The translations under genes and the position numbers were made by a program. This document shows, in pieces, positions 25,658 to 35,515 of a stretch of 37,302 nucleotides of DNA. Every line of letters begins with the position of its first letter. The first letter of the stretch is position 1. A model generated the notes under the pieces. It had not been told where the DNA came from, did no database searches, and saw nothing but the letters and a program-made list of their open reading frames with translations. This DNA is from Pseudaminobacter salicylatoxidans (GTDB taxonomy: Bacteria; Pseudomonadota; Alphaproteobacteria; Rhizobiales; Rhizobiaceae), in assembly GCF_003148475.1 (NCBI RefSeq), contig NZ_QGGG01000026.1, positions 1 to 37,302 on the forward strand, given 5' to 3'.

Positions 25658-26467
25658 ATGGATAAGGGCGCGGTCTTTCGCAAGCTCCATGAGGCGCCCG
25701 GCGCCTTCATCATCCCCAATCCCTGGGACATCGGCACGGCGAAGCTTCTCGCCGCCGCCGGCTTCAAGGCGCTCGCTACAACCAGCGCCGGCTTTGCCTT
25801 CTCGCGCGGCCTGCCCGATGGCGGCGTGCCCTTCGACGTGATGATCGCGCATTGCAAGGAGTTGGCCGGGGCCACCGACCTGCCGGTGTCGGCGGATCTG
25901 GAAAAGGGCAAGGGCGATACGCCGGAAAGTGCCGCCGAAACCGTTTTCGCGGCGGAGGCGGCCGGACTTGCCGGTTGCTCGATCGAGGATTTTTCGGGCG
26001 ATCCCGACAAGCCGATCTATGATTTCACGCAGGCGGTCGAGCGTGTCGCGGCGGCAGTGCAGGCCGCGCGTGCGCTGCGGTGCGACTTCGTCTTCACTGC
26101 CCGCGCCGAGAATTTTCTGCACGGCCGGCCCGATCTGGACGATACGATCAAGCGCCTTCAGGCTTTCGAGAAGGCAGGCGCCGATGTGCTCTATGCGCCG
26201 GGCATCACCGATGTCGAGACCGTGCGCACCATCTGCTCGGCCGTGTCGAAGCCGGTCAACGTGCTGGCGGTGCCGGGTTTCAGCGTGGCTGCCCTTGCCG
26301 AAGCCGGTGCCAGCCGCATCTCGCTCGGCTCGAAGCTGACGACCTATGCCTTCGGCATGCTGCAGGACGCCTCGCGCGAGATGCTCGAAAAGGGCACTTT
26401 CGATTTTTCGCGCGACGGCCTGCCCTTTTCCACGCTGCAGGACATGTTCTCGGCTAGCCGCGCATGA
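25658..26467 (+). CDS. isocitrate lyase/PEP mutase family enzyme
   Basis: A 269-residue TIM-barrel protein of the PEP mutase/isocitrate lyase superfamily. PGAFIIPNPWDIGTAKLLAAAGFKALATTSAG opens the barrel, and SADLEKGKGDTPE, CSIEDFSGD and FTARAENFL supply Mg2+-coordinating acids. The KKCGH signature of isocitrate and methylisocitrate lyases is absent; the equivalent loop reads EKGKGD. So a C-C bond lyase or decarboxylase acting on a small oxoacid is more likely than a glyoxylate-cycle enzyme. This subgroup is often only named 'PEP mutase family'. Its stop overlaps the next gene as ATGA, so the two are coupled. Confidence 0.9.
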   Translation: MDKGAVFRKLHEAPGAFIIPNPWDIGTAKLLAAAGFKALATTSAGFAFSRGLPDGGVPFDVMIAHCKELAGATDLPVSADLEKGKGDTPESAAETVFAAEAAGLAGCSIEDFSGDPDKPIYDFTQAVERVAAAVQAARALRCDFVFTARAENFLHGRPDLDDTIKRLQAFEKAGADVLYAPGITDVETVRTICSAVSKPVNVLAVPGFSVAALAEAGASRISLGSKLTTYAFGMLQDASREMLEKGTFDFSRDGLPFSTLQDMFSASRA

Positions 26468-27471
26468 AGGATCGCATCACCGTCACCGACATGCACACCG
26501 GCGGCGAGCCGCTTCGGATCGTCACCGGCGGCTATCCGGCGATCCCCTCCGGGACCACCATTCTGGAAAAGCGCGCCTATGTGCGCGATCAGCTCGACCA
26601 TCTGCGCAAGATGCTGATGTTCGAGCCGCGTGGCCATTACGACATGTATGGCGCGCTGCTGGTCGAGCCGAACCTGCCGGGCGCCGACCTCGCCGTGCTG
26701 TTCATGCACAATGAAGGCTATTCCACCATGTGCGGCCATGCGGTTATCGCGCTTGGCCGCTATGCCGTCGATCAGGGGCTCGTGGCGGCGCGCGAACCGG
26801 TCACGACCGTCAACATCGAGTGTCCGTGCGGCATGGTGATCGCCTCGGTGGAGGTGAAGGACGGCAAGGCGGGTGCGGTATCGTTCGAAAGCGTGCCGGC
26901 GTTTCTGTTTGCGCGCGACCAGAGTGTGGATTTGCCGGGCCGTGGAAAAATCGCCTTCGACATTGCCTATGGCGGTGCCTTCTACGCGCTGGCCGACTGC
27001 CGGCAATTCGGGTTGGAATTCGGCAAAAGCCGCGCGCGCGATTTCGTCGATGCCGCGACCGCGCTGACCGAGCGGGTAAAGCGGGATTTTCCGCTCGCCC
27101 ATCCCGATCACGACGATCTTGCCTTTCTCTACGGCAGCATCCTGACGGATGGTGGCGACGGTTCAGGCGGCGTGGCCACGAAAAATATCTGCGTCTTTGC
27201 CGAGGCCGAGGTGGACCGCTCGCCGACCGGCTCGGGCGTGACCGCGCGGCTGGCCGCCATGCACGCCAAAGACGAGTTGGCTGTGGGCGAGACGCGCCTG
27301 TTCGAAAGCATCGTCGGCTCGCGCTTTACGGGCGCGGTGGCGCGCGCAACGACGACGGGGCCGCATGACGCGATCGTCGCGCGCGTCGGCGGCCGGGCGT
27401 TCTATTCGGGCAAGGCCGAATTCTTCCGCGAGGAAGACGACGAACTCGGCCGCGGCTTTCTGGTGGTTTGA
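26464..27471 (+). CDS. proline racemase family, Cys/Thr type: trans-3-hydroxy-L-proline dehydratase
   Basis: A 335-residue member of the proline racemase fold. The first catalytic cysteine is Cys90 in STMCGHAVIALGRYA. The second catalytic site, DRSPCGTG in racemases and 4-hydroxyproline epimerases, reads DRSPTGSG, with Thr255 replacing Cys. In this family the Cys/Thr pair marks trans-3-hydroxy-L-proline dehydratase (EC 4.2.1.77), which forms pyrroline-2-carboxylate; human L3HYPDH has the same pair. The N-terminal VTDMHTGGEPLRIVTGG is typical. It overlaps the PEP-mutase-family gene by four bases. No pyrroline-2-carboxylate reductase or hydroxyproline transporter adjoins it. Activity is inferred from the residue pattern. 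Confidence 0.88.
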   Translation: MKDRITVTDMHTGGEPLRIVTGGYPAIPSGTTILEKRAYVRDQLDHLRKMLMFEPRGHYDMYGALLVEPNLPGADLAVLFMHNEGYSTMCGHAVIALGRYAVDQGLVAAREPVTTVNIECPCGMVIASVEVKDGKAGAVSFESVPAFLFARDQSVDLPGRGKIAFDIAYGGAFYALADCRQFGLEFGKSRARDFVDAATALTERVKRDFPLAHPDHDDLAFLYGSILTDGGDGSGGVATKNICVFAEAEVDRSPTGSGVTARLAAMHAKDELAVGETRLFESIVGSRFTGAVARATTTGPHDAIVARVGGRAFYSGKAEFFREEDDELGRGFLVV

Positions 27472-27505
27472 GCCTGAAGATTGCCGCTACGGCGGACCAA
27501 CGTTC

Positions 27506-28246
27506 TTATCCCGCTCTCGCAGTGACGCGCTCGGGCCGCGCCAACGAAAGCTCGCGCGCCGACACCGCCTTGTGCAGATGCACCATCATGGCCGCCGCAA
27601 ACAGCGGGGTGACCAGGTTAAGCAGCGGCACGGCAAGGAACGCCGCGACCACCAGTCCCGCCAGAAACACCGTGCCGGCATATTTGCGGCGCAGCGCCCT
27701 GGCCTCCGCTTCCGGCCGGAAGCGCATGGCGGCGAATTCGAAGAATTCGCGCCCCAGCAGATAGCCGTTCACGAGGAAGAACGCGCCGATATTGATGCCA
27801 GGCACCAGAAGCAGCAGCAGGGCGAACAGGTTGGCTACGACGACCACGCCGAAGAATTTCAGCGCCATGATCGTGGCAGGCCATATCGGCAGGGCGCGGC
27901 CGGGCGGATCGGCCGGGTAGTCGGTTCGCTCCACCACCTCGGCGATGTCGTCGAGGAACAGGCCGGCGACCAGCGCCGTCACCGGCGCGATCAGCAGCGC
28001 CAGGGCCAGCGCCAGCCCGATGCCGGCGAAGATCGCGGCAATCAGGCCAAGCCAGCCGGCCCAGGCGGGGAAGCCCGGCAGCAGCGCATCGATCCACGGC
28101 AGCGCGAGCAGGTCGAACAGTTTGTAGAGGCCGATCCACAGCGCCGCCAGCGCCAGCAGCGTTATGCCGAGCGTTTTCAGGAAGACCGCACGAAACTCGG
28201 GCGTGAACAGCCTTGCGGCGGCGGCGCGGGCGGCGTCGAAGATCAT
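27506..28246 (-). CDS. EI24/CysZ-like integral membrane protein
   Basis: A 246-residue protein with an N-terminal amphipathic part (MIFDAARAAAARLFTPEFRAVFL) and about four to five strongly hydrophobic segments. The segments VNGYLLGREFFEFAAMRF and LLVPGINIGAFF match the EI24 domain family, which includes the sulfate transporter CysZ. Rhizobial members are usually annotated only by domain. Sulfate transport is possible but unsupported here, as no sulfur-assimilation gene adjoins. It is convergent with the dehydratase gene and divergent from the adenosine kinase gene. Confidence 0.85.
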   Translation of the reverse strand: MIFDAARAAAARLFTPEFRAVFLKTLGITLLALAALWIGLYKLFDLLALPWIDALLPGFPAWAGWLGLIAAIFAGIGLALALALLIAPVTALVAGLFLDDIAEVVERTDYPADPPGRALPIWPATIMALKFFGVVVVANLFALLLLLVPGINIGAFFLVNGYLLGREFFEFAAMRFRPEAEARALRRKYAGTVFLAGLVVAAFLAVPLLNLVTPLFAAAMMVHLHKAVSARELSLARPERVTARAG

Positions 28247-28417
28247 CGGCGGCGGTTCCTTTCACGTCGGGGCCTTTGCAGCGTCTCAGATAGGCAGGCG
28301 CCGGCTGGCCTGCAAGAATTGGGTCTTTTGTGGGGTTTGCAAAATCCACCCGAACGGCTAGACCCGCCAGCGGCCAGCGTGCCAGAACGTCCATCTGCCC
28401 GGTTCCGCGGAGATATC

Positions 28418-29410
28418 ATGAGCCAATATGACGTGCTTTGCATCGGCAATGCGATTGTCGACATTATCGCCCAGTGCGACGATGCCTTCCTTGTCGAAAA
28501 CAGCATCATCAAAGGCGCCATGAACCTGATTGATGCGGAGCGCGCCGAACTGCTCTACAGCCGCATGGGACCGGCGGTGGAAGCGTCCGGCGGCAGCGCG
28601 GGCAACACGGCGGCCGGCGTGGCAAGCTTCGGCGGGCGCTCGGCCTATTTCGGCAAGGTCAGCCAGGACCATCTGGGCGGTATCTTCACCCACGACATCC
28701 ACGCTCAGGGCGTGGCCTTCGATACGCGGCCGTTGACCGGCACGCCGCCGACAGCCCGCTCTATGATCTTCGTCACGCCCGATGGCGAGCGCTCGATGAA
28801 CACCTATCTCGGCGCCTGCGTGGAGCTTGGACCCGAGGATGTCGAGGCCGACAAGGCCAGTGGCGCCAAGGTGACCTATTTCGAGGGCTATCTGTGGGAC
28901 CCGCCGCGCGCCAAGGAAGCCATCCGCCTCACCGCCGCCCATGCCCACGCAGCCGGCCGCGAAGTGTCGATGACGCTGTCGGACCCGTTCTGCGTCGACC
29001 GCTACCGCGACGAGTTCCTCGACCTCATGCGCTCCGGCACGGTGGACATCGTCTTTGCCAATGAGAGCGAGGTGAAATCGCTCTACCAAACCGAATCCTT
29101 CGACCAGGCGCTGGACCTGATCCGCAGGGATTGCAAGCTTGCCGCCGTCACCCGTTCGGAGCTGGGTTCGGTCATCGTGCGCGGCGACGAGACGGTCGCG
29201 GTGGACGCCATCGAGATCGATGAACTGGTGGACACCACCGGCGCCGGGGACCTCTACGCCGCCGGCTTCCTGTTCGGCTACACCACCGGGCGCAGCCTGG
29301 AAGATTGCGGCAGGCTGGGTTCGCTGGCGGCCGGTCTCGTCATCCAGCAGATCGGCCCGCGCCCGCGCCAGAATTTGCGCCAGCAGGCCGAGCAGGCGGG
29401 TCTGCTGTAA
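28418..29410 (+). CDS. adenosine kinase (PfkB family)
   Basis: A 330-residue ribokinase-fold kinase. It opens YDVLCIGNAIVDIIAQ. The substrate-binding GGSAGNTAAGVASFGGRSAYFGKVSQD lies near residues 63-90. The PfkB signature 2 is DTTGAGDLYAAGFLFG, with catalytic Asp278 in GAGD. This arrangement matches the adenosine kinase group common in Alphaproteobacteria, which phosphorylates adenosine to AMP. The frame is open for another 350 codons upstream, but that part is antisense to the membrane-protein gene; ATG 28418 with GGAG eight bases ahead gives the family N-terminus. Confidence 0.92.
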   Translation: MSQYDVLCIGNAIVDIIAQCDDAFLVENSIIKGAMNLIDAERAELLYSRMGPAVEASGGSAGNTAAGVASFGGRSAYFGKVSQDHLGGIFTHDIHAQGVAFDTRPLTGTPPTARSMIFVTPDGERSMNTYLGACVELGPEDVEADKASGAKVTYFEGYLWDPPRAKEAIRLTAAHAHAAGREVSMTLSDPFCVDRYRDEFLDLMRSGTVDIVFANESEVKSLYQTESFDQALDLIRRDCKLAAVTRSELGSVIVRGDETVAVDAIEIDELVDTTGAGDLYAAGFLFGYTTGRSLEDCGRLGSLAAGLVIQQIGPRPRQNLRQQAEQAGLL

Positions 29411-29472
29411 AGATTGCGTCCTGTGCTTTGAGGCCGGGGCTTTCGGTCCCGGCGCCGGCTCCGCTGGAGCCG

Positions 29473-29973
29473 CTACTCGCTTTCGTTCTCCAGCGCCGGC
29501 ACGGACACGCCGGCCAGTTCGGCGGCAAGCAGGCGGGCGGCGCCTGCGCGCGCGATCCTGAGCATCAGCGCCTTGCGCGTCGCCGATGCCAGCCGGTGCT
29601 CGGGCGCATCGCGCAGGATTTCGGCGCCATAGCCGTCGGAGAGGATGAAGCCGCATTCCTGCGGAAAGATTTCAGCCGGCACTTCCGGATGCGTGGCGAA
29701 GAAGAAGCGGTCCGAATGCAGCCGATAATCCGGCCATTTGCGGTCCACGCGAAAATCCTCGATGGAGGATTTTATCTCGATGATCCAGATGTCGCCCTTG
29801 CGCGTCAGCGCGACGAGATCGGCGCGGCGGCCGCTCGCCAAAGACAATTCCGGCAGCACATGCGCGCCCATTTGTGAAAGCAGGCGTTGCACGCCCCGGC
29901 GCACCAGCATGGCGCGCTCCGACTGGCGCCCATCGACAAGCGGATTGGTGGAAACAGGAGAAACGATCGGCAT
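29473..29973 (-). CDS. mmcB: MmcB-family DNA repair protein (putative nuclease)
   Basis: A 166-residue protein with a PD-(D/E)XK-type core: Asp52 in GRRADLVAL and Glu66-x-Lys68 in DIWIIEIKSSIEDF. RKWPDYRLHSDRFFFAT and LSDGYGAEILRDAPEH are typical of MmcB, found in Caulobacter among DNA-damage genes and proposed to act with the ImuB/DnaE2 pathway. Nuclease activity is inferred from the fold. The start at MPIVSPVSTN is preferred; a 31-codon extension to 30066 is basic and non-conserved. It is convergent with the adenosine kinase gene. Confidence 0.87.
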   Translation of the reverse strand: MPIVSPVSTNPLVDGRQSERAMLVRRGVQRLLSQMGAHVLPELSLASGRRADLVALTRKGDIWIIEIKSSIEDFRVDRKWPDYRLHSDRFFFATHPEVPAEIFPQECGFILSDGYGAEILRDAPEHRLASATRKALMLRIARAGAARLLAAELAGVSVPALENESE

Positions 29974-30034
29974 CGGTGCACAATGCCACGTTATGTTCTC
30001 GTTTTGAACCCGTTTTTGCCGTTTCCTGCCAGTC

Positions 30035-30388
30035 TCATTTCCGGCGATGCCGGACGATTGCACCATGGGCTGGGTCTATCGCCGTGTCGATCTCGCTGAC
30101 ACAGTGCTGGGCAAAGCCTTCATAGACGCCCCGGTGCCACTCTCCCTCATGCAGGAGAACGCCCTGCAACCGCGCGAGTTCGAAGCAACGCCATGCGCCG
30201 CCGCGCGGCAGGCCCTTTTCCGAGCTGCCGGCGAACTGCCAGCCCAGCACTTTCCAGACGCCTGCATGCGTGCCGAGAAAATGCGCGCAGAAAGCGCGAT
30301 CATGCCCGTCATAGCGGGCGATCACCTGCTGGCGGGCGGCGATTGCCTGGCGAAGCAATTCTATCTTTCGCTCAAGCTCCATCCGCAT
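30035..30388 (-). CDS. small conserved-looking protein, WYL-domain-like
   Basis: A 117-residue protein starting MRMELERKIELL; a second ATG two codons later is equally possible. The pattern RQAIAARQQVIARYDGHDRAF, then HFLGTHAGVWKVLGWQF, then WRCFELARLQGVLLHEGEWHRG resembles the core of WYL domains, Sm-like ligand-sensing modules of bacterial regulators. Here the domain stands alone without a DNA-binding part. Similarity was judged by eye and is tentative. It starts 14 bases after the aglK stop on the same strand, so it is likely the last gene of the agl transcript. Its frame continues far upstream only as a shadow of aglK. Confidence 0.7.
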   Translation of the reverse strand: MRMELERKIELLRQAIAARQQVIARYDGHDRAFCAHFLGTHAGVWKVLGWQFAGSSEKGLPRGGAWRCFELARLQGVLLHEGEWHRGVYEGFAQHCVSEIDTAIDPAHGAIVRHRRK

Positions 30389-30402
30389 CCGCTTTCCGCG
30401 CG

Positions 30403-31521
<1,119 letters not shown>

Positions 31522-31542
31522 GCGAATCCTCCCATTGCGGCT

Positions 31543-33201
31543 TCAGGCCCTGCGGCCGAACCATGCGCCATAGGCGCCGAGCCGGATGGCGCCGGCGCCT
31601 GCGTCGCCAGAAAAACCGTAGCCGGCGAGCGGCTGTGGCGCGGCCGGTCCGCCAAGATCGATCGCCGTCGGGTGCGCGCCGAGATTGAAGGCGCAGACGA
31701 TTTCCTCATTGCCGAGGCGACGCGTGAAGGCGACCGTGTCTTCCTGCGTGTCGAGGAAGGCAATGTCGCCCTTGGCGAGTGCCGGATGGGCGCGGCGAAA
31801 GGCGAGGAAGCGGCGATAATGTTCCAGCAGCGAGCCCGCGTCGCCCGTTTGCGCATCCACCGCGCGCGGCAGGTGTTCGGGCGGCACGGGCAGCCACGGT
31901 TTCGCGGCCGAGAAGCCGCCATTTTGCGCCTTCTCCTCCCACACCATCGGCGTGCGGCAGCCGTCGCGGCCCTTGAATTCCGGCCAGAAGCGGATGCCGT
32001 AGAGGTCTCGCAAATCCTCGAAGGCAAGCTCTGCTTCCGTCAGGCCCAGTTCCTCGCCCTCGTAGAGGCAAACTGAACCGCGCAACGACATCAATAGCGC
32101 CGACAGCACCTTCAGATAGGCAGTGCGGTCGGCTTCGCCCGCGCCCCAGCGCGTGGCGTGACGCACCACGTCATGGTTGGAGAAGGCCCAGCAAGCCCAA
32201 CCATCGCGCGCCTCGCGGCCGAAGGTTTCCAGCACGCTGCGCACCTTCTGTGCCGTGAGCTTTTCCGGCGCGAGAAAATCGAAGGCGTAGCACATATGCA
32301 CGCGGCTGTTGCCCGCCGTGTAGGCCGCGACGATTTCCAGCCCGCGCTGCGCGTCACCCACCTCGCCGACCGCCGTGGCCGCCGGATATTCGTCGAGCAG
32401 CGCGCGGAAGCGTTCGAGGAACGCAAGGTTTTCCGGCTGGCTCTTGTCGTGGAGATGGTCCTGGTAGTTGTAGGGATTGACCGAGGGCGCGATGGTGTCG
32501 TTGCGCTGGTCCGCCGGCAAAGGCGGGTTGTCCTCCAGCCCGGCCGAGTGGAAATAGAAATTGATCGTGTCGAGGCGAAAACCGTCCACGCCGCGTTCCA
32601 GCCAGAATCGGGTGGCGTCCAGCACTGCGTCCTGAACTTTCCTGTTGTGGAAGTTGAGATCGGGCTGCTCGGCGAGGAAATTGTGCAGGTAATATTGCTG
32701 CCGGCGCGTGTCCCATTGCCAGGCCGAGCCGCCGAAGATCGACAGCCAGTTGTTGGGCGGCGTGCCGTCCGGTTTTGCGTCGGCCCACACGAACCAGTCC
32801 GCCTTCGGATTGTTGCGCGAGGCGCGGCTTTCCCTGAACCAGGGGTGCTCGTCAGAGGTGTGGGAGATGGCCTGGTCGATCATCACCTTCAGCCCCAGCC
32901 GGTGTGCTTCCGCCACCAGCACGTCGAAATCGGCGAGCGTGCCGAACATCGGATCGACGTCGCAATAATCCGACACGTCATAGCCGAAATCCTTCATCGG
33001 CGACCTGAAGAAGGGCGATATCCAGATCGCGTCGACGCCGAGCGCGGCGATATAGGGCAGGCGCTGGACGATGCCCTTGAGATCGCCGATGCCGTCGCCA
33101 TTCGTGTCCTGATAGCTGCGCGGATAGATCTGGTAGATCACCGCGCCGCGCCACCAGTCGCGATCGGCGGCGGGCTTCTGGTTGCCGGTATCGGTCTGCA
33201 A
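31543..33201 (-). CDS. aglA: alpha-glucosidase, glycoside hydrolase family 13
   Basis: A 552-residue GH13 enzyme that splits alpha-glucosides such as maltose, sucrose or isomaltose. The GH13 regions are clear. The first barrel strand reads VIYQIYPRSYQDTNGDGIGDLKGI. The nucleophile is Asp211 in DGFRLDTINFY, the acid/base Glu280 in AVGEVGD, and the transition-state Asp344 in FSNHDVVRH. There is no signal peptide, so it works in the cytoplasm on imported sugar. Its place between aglG and aglK, 4 and 21 bases away, matches the aglEFGAK order of Sinorhizobium meliloti. Confidence 0.95.
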   Translation of the reverse strand: MQTDTGNQKPAADRDWWRGAVIYQIYPRSYQDTNGDGIGDLKGIVQRLPYIAALGVDAIWISPFFRSPMKDFGYDVSDYCDVDPMFGTLADFDVLVAEAHRLGLKVMIDQAISHTSDEHPWFRESRASRNNPKADWFVWADAKPDGTPPNNWLSIFGGSAWQWDTRRQQYYLHNFLAEQPDLNFHNRKVQDAVLDATRFWLERGVDGFRLDTINFYFHSAGLEDNPPLPADQRNDTIAPSVNPYNYQDHLHDKSQPENLAFLERFRALLDEYPAATAVGEVGDAQRGLEIVAAYTAGNSRVHMCYAFDFLAPEKLTAQKVRSVLETFGREARDGWACWAFSNHDVVRHATRWGAGEADRTAYLKVLSALLMSLRGSVCLYEGEELGLTEAELAFEDLRDLYGIRFWPEFKGRDGCRTPMVWEEKAQNGGFSAAKPWLPVPPEHLPRAVDAQTGDAGSLLEHYRRFLAFRRAHPALAKGDIAFLDTQEDTVAFTRRLGNEEIVCAFNLGAHPTAIDLGGPAAPQPLAGYGFSGDAGAGAIRLGAYGAWFGRRA

Positions 33202-33205
33202 GCGG

Positions 33206-34360
33206 TCAGCCTCCCTTGACGGAGCCCGCGAGCAGGCCGCGGACGAAATAGCGCTGGAGCGAGAAGAAGACGGCCAGCGGCACCAATATGGTGACGAAGG
33301 CCGAGGTGGTGAGAATTTCCCAGTTGCCGCCGCGCGAGCCGAGCAGATTGTTGAGCCTGGCCGTCAGCACCATCTGGTCGGCATCGGTGCGCAGGAACAC
33401 CATCGCCACCAGAAGGTCGTTCCACACCCACAGGAACTGGAAGATGGCGAAGGAGGCGAGCACGGGGAACGACAGTGGCAGCACGATTTTCACGAAGATC
33501 TCAAAATCGCTGGCGCCGTCGATGCGCGCCGATTCCATGATTTCGCGCGGCAGGCCGGCGATGTAGCTCCTCAGCAGATAGATGGCGAAGGGCAGGCCAA
33601 AGCCGGTATGCGCCAGCCAGATGCCGAGATAGGTTTTTGCCGGCACGCCGAAAAAGGCGCCGACGCCGTTGTACATCTTCAGCAGCGGAATCAGCGACAT
33701 TTGCAGCGGCACCACCAGCAGGCCGATGATGGTGGCGATCAAGAGCGCGCGGCCGGGAAAGCGCATCCAGGCCAGCGCATAGGCCGCGAAAGTCGCGATC
33801 AGGATCGGAATGACCGTGGCGGGTATCGTCACCGTCAGCGAATTGATGAAGGAACGGCCGATGCCTTCGGAAAACAGCACCGTTTTGTAATTCCCGGCGG
33901 TGAAGCTGGGCGGGATCGACGCCGCATAATAGACGCGCCGGCCGCGATCTCCCTCGAATGCGACCGGCGAGGACATGACATAGGAGCCGTCATCGTTGAC
34001 TTGCAACGTCGTGCCTTTGCCGAGGTCGGCGACCGTGCCGGCCGGAAACTCCGCCGGGGCCTGCGCCCTGATGCCGAAGGCAGTCAGCTTGCGGCCGTCG
34101 CCGGCGCCGAACAGATTGCCCGTGATGAGGAACCTGCCGTCCTTTTCCACCTGATCCGAGCCGCTGGCGAGACGGCCAGCCTCCATATGCGTGGACGTGG
34201 TCAGTGCCGTCCACCAGCCGGAAGCCACGATCTGGTCCTTCTCGCGCAATGACGAGACGAGAATGCCGAGCGTCGGGATCGTCCAGAGGATGACGAAGGC
34301 GGCGACGGCGAGATGGACGCCGAAGCGGCCGAGAAAGGATTTTCCGGGTGCGCGCGCCAT
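33206..34360 (-). CDS. aglG: alpha-glucoside ABC transporter permease
   Basis: A 384-residue inner-membrane protein. One N-terminal membrane helix (VAAFVILWTIPTLGILVSSL) is followed by a polar, probably periplasmic segment of roughly 130 residues, then the binding-protein-dependent permease domain with about five helices. The EAA loop reads REIMESARIDGASDFEIFVKIVLPLS, the contact point for AglK. The frame extends 32 codons upstream to 34456 as a shadow of aglF; ATG 34360 lies one base from the aglF stop. It pairs with AglF. Confidence 0.93.
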   Translation of the reverse strand: MARAPGKSFLGRFGVHLAVAAFVILWTIPTLGILVSSLREKDQIVASGWWTALTTSTHMEAGRLASGSDQVEKDGRFLITGNLFGAGDGRKLTAFGIRAQAPAEFPAGTVADLGKGTTLQVNDDGSYVMSSPVAFEGDRGRRVYYAASIPPSFTAGNYKTVLFSEGIGRSFINSLTVTIPATVIPILIATFAAYALAWMRFPGRALLIATIIGLLVVPLQMSLIPLLKMYNGVGAFFGVPAKTYLGIWLAHTGFGLPFAIYLLRSYIAGLPREIMESARIDGASDFEIFVKIVLPLSFPVLASFAIFQFLWVWNDLLVAMVFLRTDADQMVLTARLNNLLGSRGGNWEILTTSAFVTILVPLAVFFSLQRYFVRGLLAGSVKGG

Positions 34361-34361
34361 G

Positions 34362-35372
34362 TCAGTGGCCCCCGTCCTCGCGGGTCGCCTGGCGGATGTT
34401 CCAGACCATGATCGGCACCACGGCCAGCATGATGACGATGGCGATGGTCGCGCCACGCCCGAAGTCCGTGCCGCGGAACATCCAGTCGAACATCAGGTTG
34501 GCCAGCGTGTTGGTGTTCCACTGCCCGTTGGTCATGGTCAGGATGATGTCGAACACTTTCAGCACCAGTATGGTGATGGTGGTCCACACCACCGCGATGG
34601 TGCCCCATATCTGCGGCACCATGATCTTCCAGAAGATCTGGAAGGGGCTTGCGCCGTCGATGGTCGCGGCCTCGATGGTTTCCTCCGGAATGCCGCGCAG
34701 CGCAGAGGACAGGATGACCATGGCAAAGCCGGTCTGTATCCAGATCAGGATGACCATGAGGAAGAAATTGTTCCAGAACGGGGTCGATACCCAGACCTGC
34801 GGCTCGCCGCCGAAAAACTGCACCAGCGCGTTGAGGATGCCGATCTGCGTCTGGCCGTCGCCGCGATATTCGTAGACGAATTTCCAGATCACGCTGGCGC
34901 CGACGAAGGAGATGGCGAGCGGCATGAAGATCAGGCTCCTGGCGAGCGTGCCCCACCAGATGCGGTCGGTCAAAACGGCAATCACCAGCCCGAGGAAGGT
35001 GCAGGCCGCCGGTACGACGAGCAGCCACAGCAGATTGTTGAAGATGGCCTGCCGGAATTCGCGGTCGCCCAGCGCCCAGGAATAGTTGGACAGGCCAACG
35101 AAGTTCTGCCCGCCACGGTCATGGAACGAATAGTAGAAGGTCGCGATGACCGGATAGATCAGATAGACGCTCAGGACGATCAGCGCCGGGCCGATGAACA
35201 GCCAGGGCCGGATGTAGCCCTGCCGGCGCAGATTGTCGATTGCGGTGGCACCGGAGACGCCGCGCGCGGGAAAGACGAGGTCGAGCAGCCGGTTGGCCCC
35301 CCAGAAGTAGACCACGCAGCCGCCGACGCCGATGAGCACCGTGACGATTGCCGAGACTATCTGTGCCGTCAT
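34362..35372 (-). CDS. aglF: alpha-glucoside ABC transporter permease
   Basis: A 336-residue MalF-like permease. An N-terminal hydrophobic helix (IVSAIVTVLIGVGGCVVYFWG) precedes six core helices starting near WLFIGPALIVLSVYLIYPVI. The EAA loop reads EETIEAATIDGASPFQIFWKIMVPQ. It forms the membrane channel with AglG. The stop is one base before the aglG start, so the two are probably co-translated. It follows aglE after 143 bases. Confidence 0.93.
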   Translation of the reverse strand: MTAQIVSAIVTVLIGVGGCVVYFWGANRLLDLVFPARGVSGATAIDNLRRQGYIRPWLFIGPALIVLSVYLIYPVIATFYYSFHDRGGQNFVGLSNYSWALGDREFRQAIFNNLLWLLVVPAACTFLGLVIAVLTDRIWWGTLARSLIFMPLAISFVGASVIWKFVYEYRGDGQTQIGILNALVQFFGGEPQVWVSTPFWNNFFLMVILIWIQTGFAMVILSSALRGIPEETIEAATIDGASPFQIFWKIMVPQIWGTIAVVWTTITILVLKVFDIILTMTNGQWNTNTLANLMFDWMFRGTDFGRGATIAIVIMLAVVPIMVWNIRQATREDGGH

Positions 35373-35515
35373 GGGGTTCTTTTTCCCTGTTCAATGACGT
35401 TTGGGCAGAAGGAGATCCCCTTTCCGTCGCGAAGCGAGGCTGAGCCAACCTCTCCCAAGGTGGCCCGCTAAGCGGCTGGATAAGCGGCATCAGGACGCGG
35501 CGACGCTGACTCCCG
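35373..35515 (-). other. aglE-aglF intercistronic region
   Basis: These 143 bases follow the binding-protein gene and hold short inverted repeats, including GAGGTT/AGCCTC on the minus strand (about 35439-35455) and TCGC-TTC-GCGA just after it. A structured spacer after a binding-protein gene often stabilises its mRNA relative to the permease genes. No T run follows, so it is not a classical terminator. Confidence 0.4.

Noticed and set aside
27365-28417. 350-codon N-terminal extension of the adenosine kinase frame
   Set aside because: It runs antisense through the EI24-like gene; the kinase fold begins at 28418 with its own ribosome-binding site.
29433-29472. GC-rich hairpins between the adenosine kinase gene and mmcB as a terminator
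   Set aside because: Short stems without a T run; they may help end transcripts but cannot be called a terminator.
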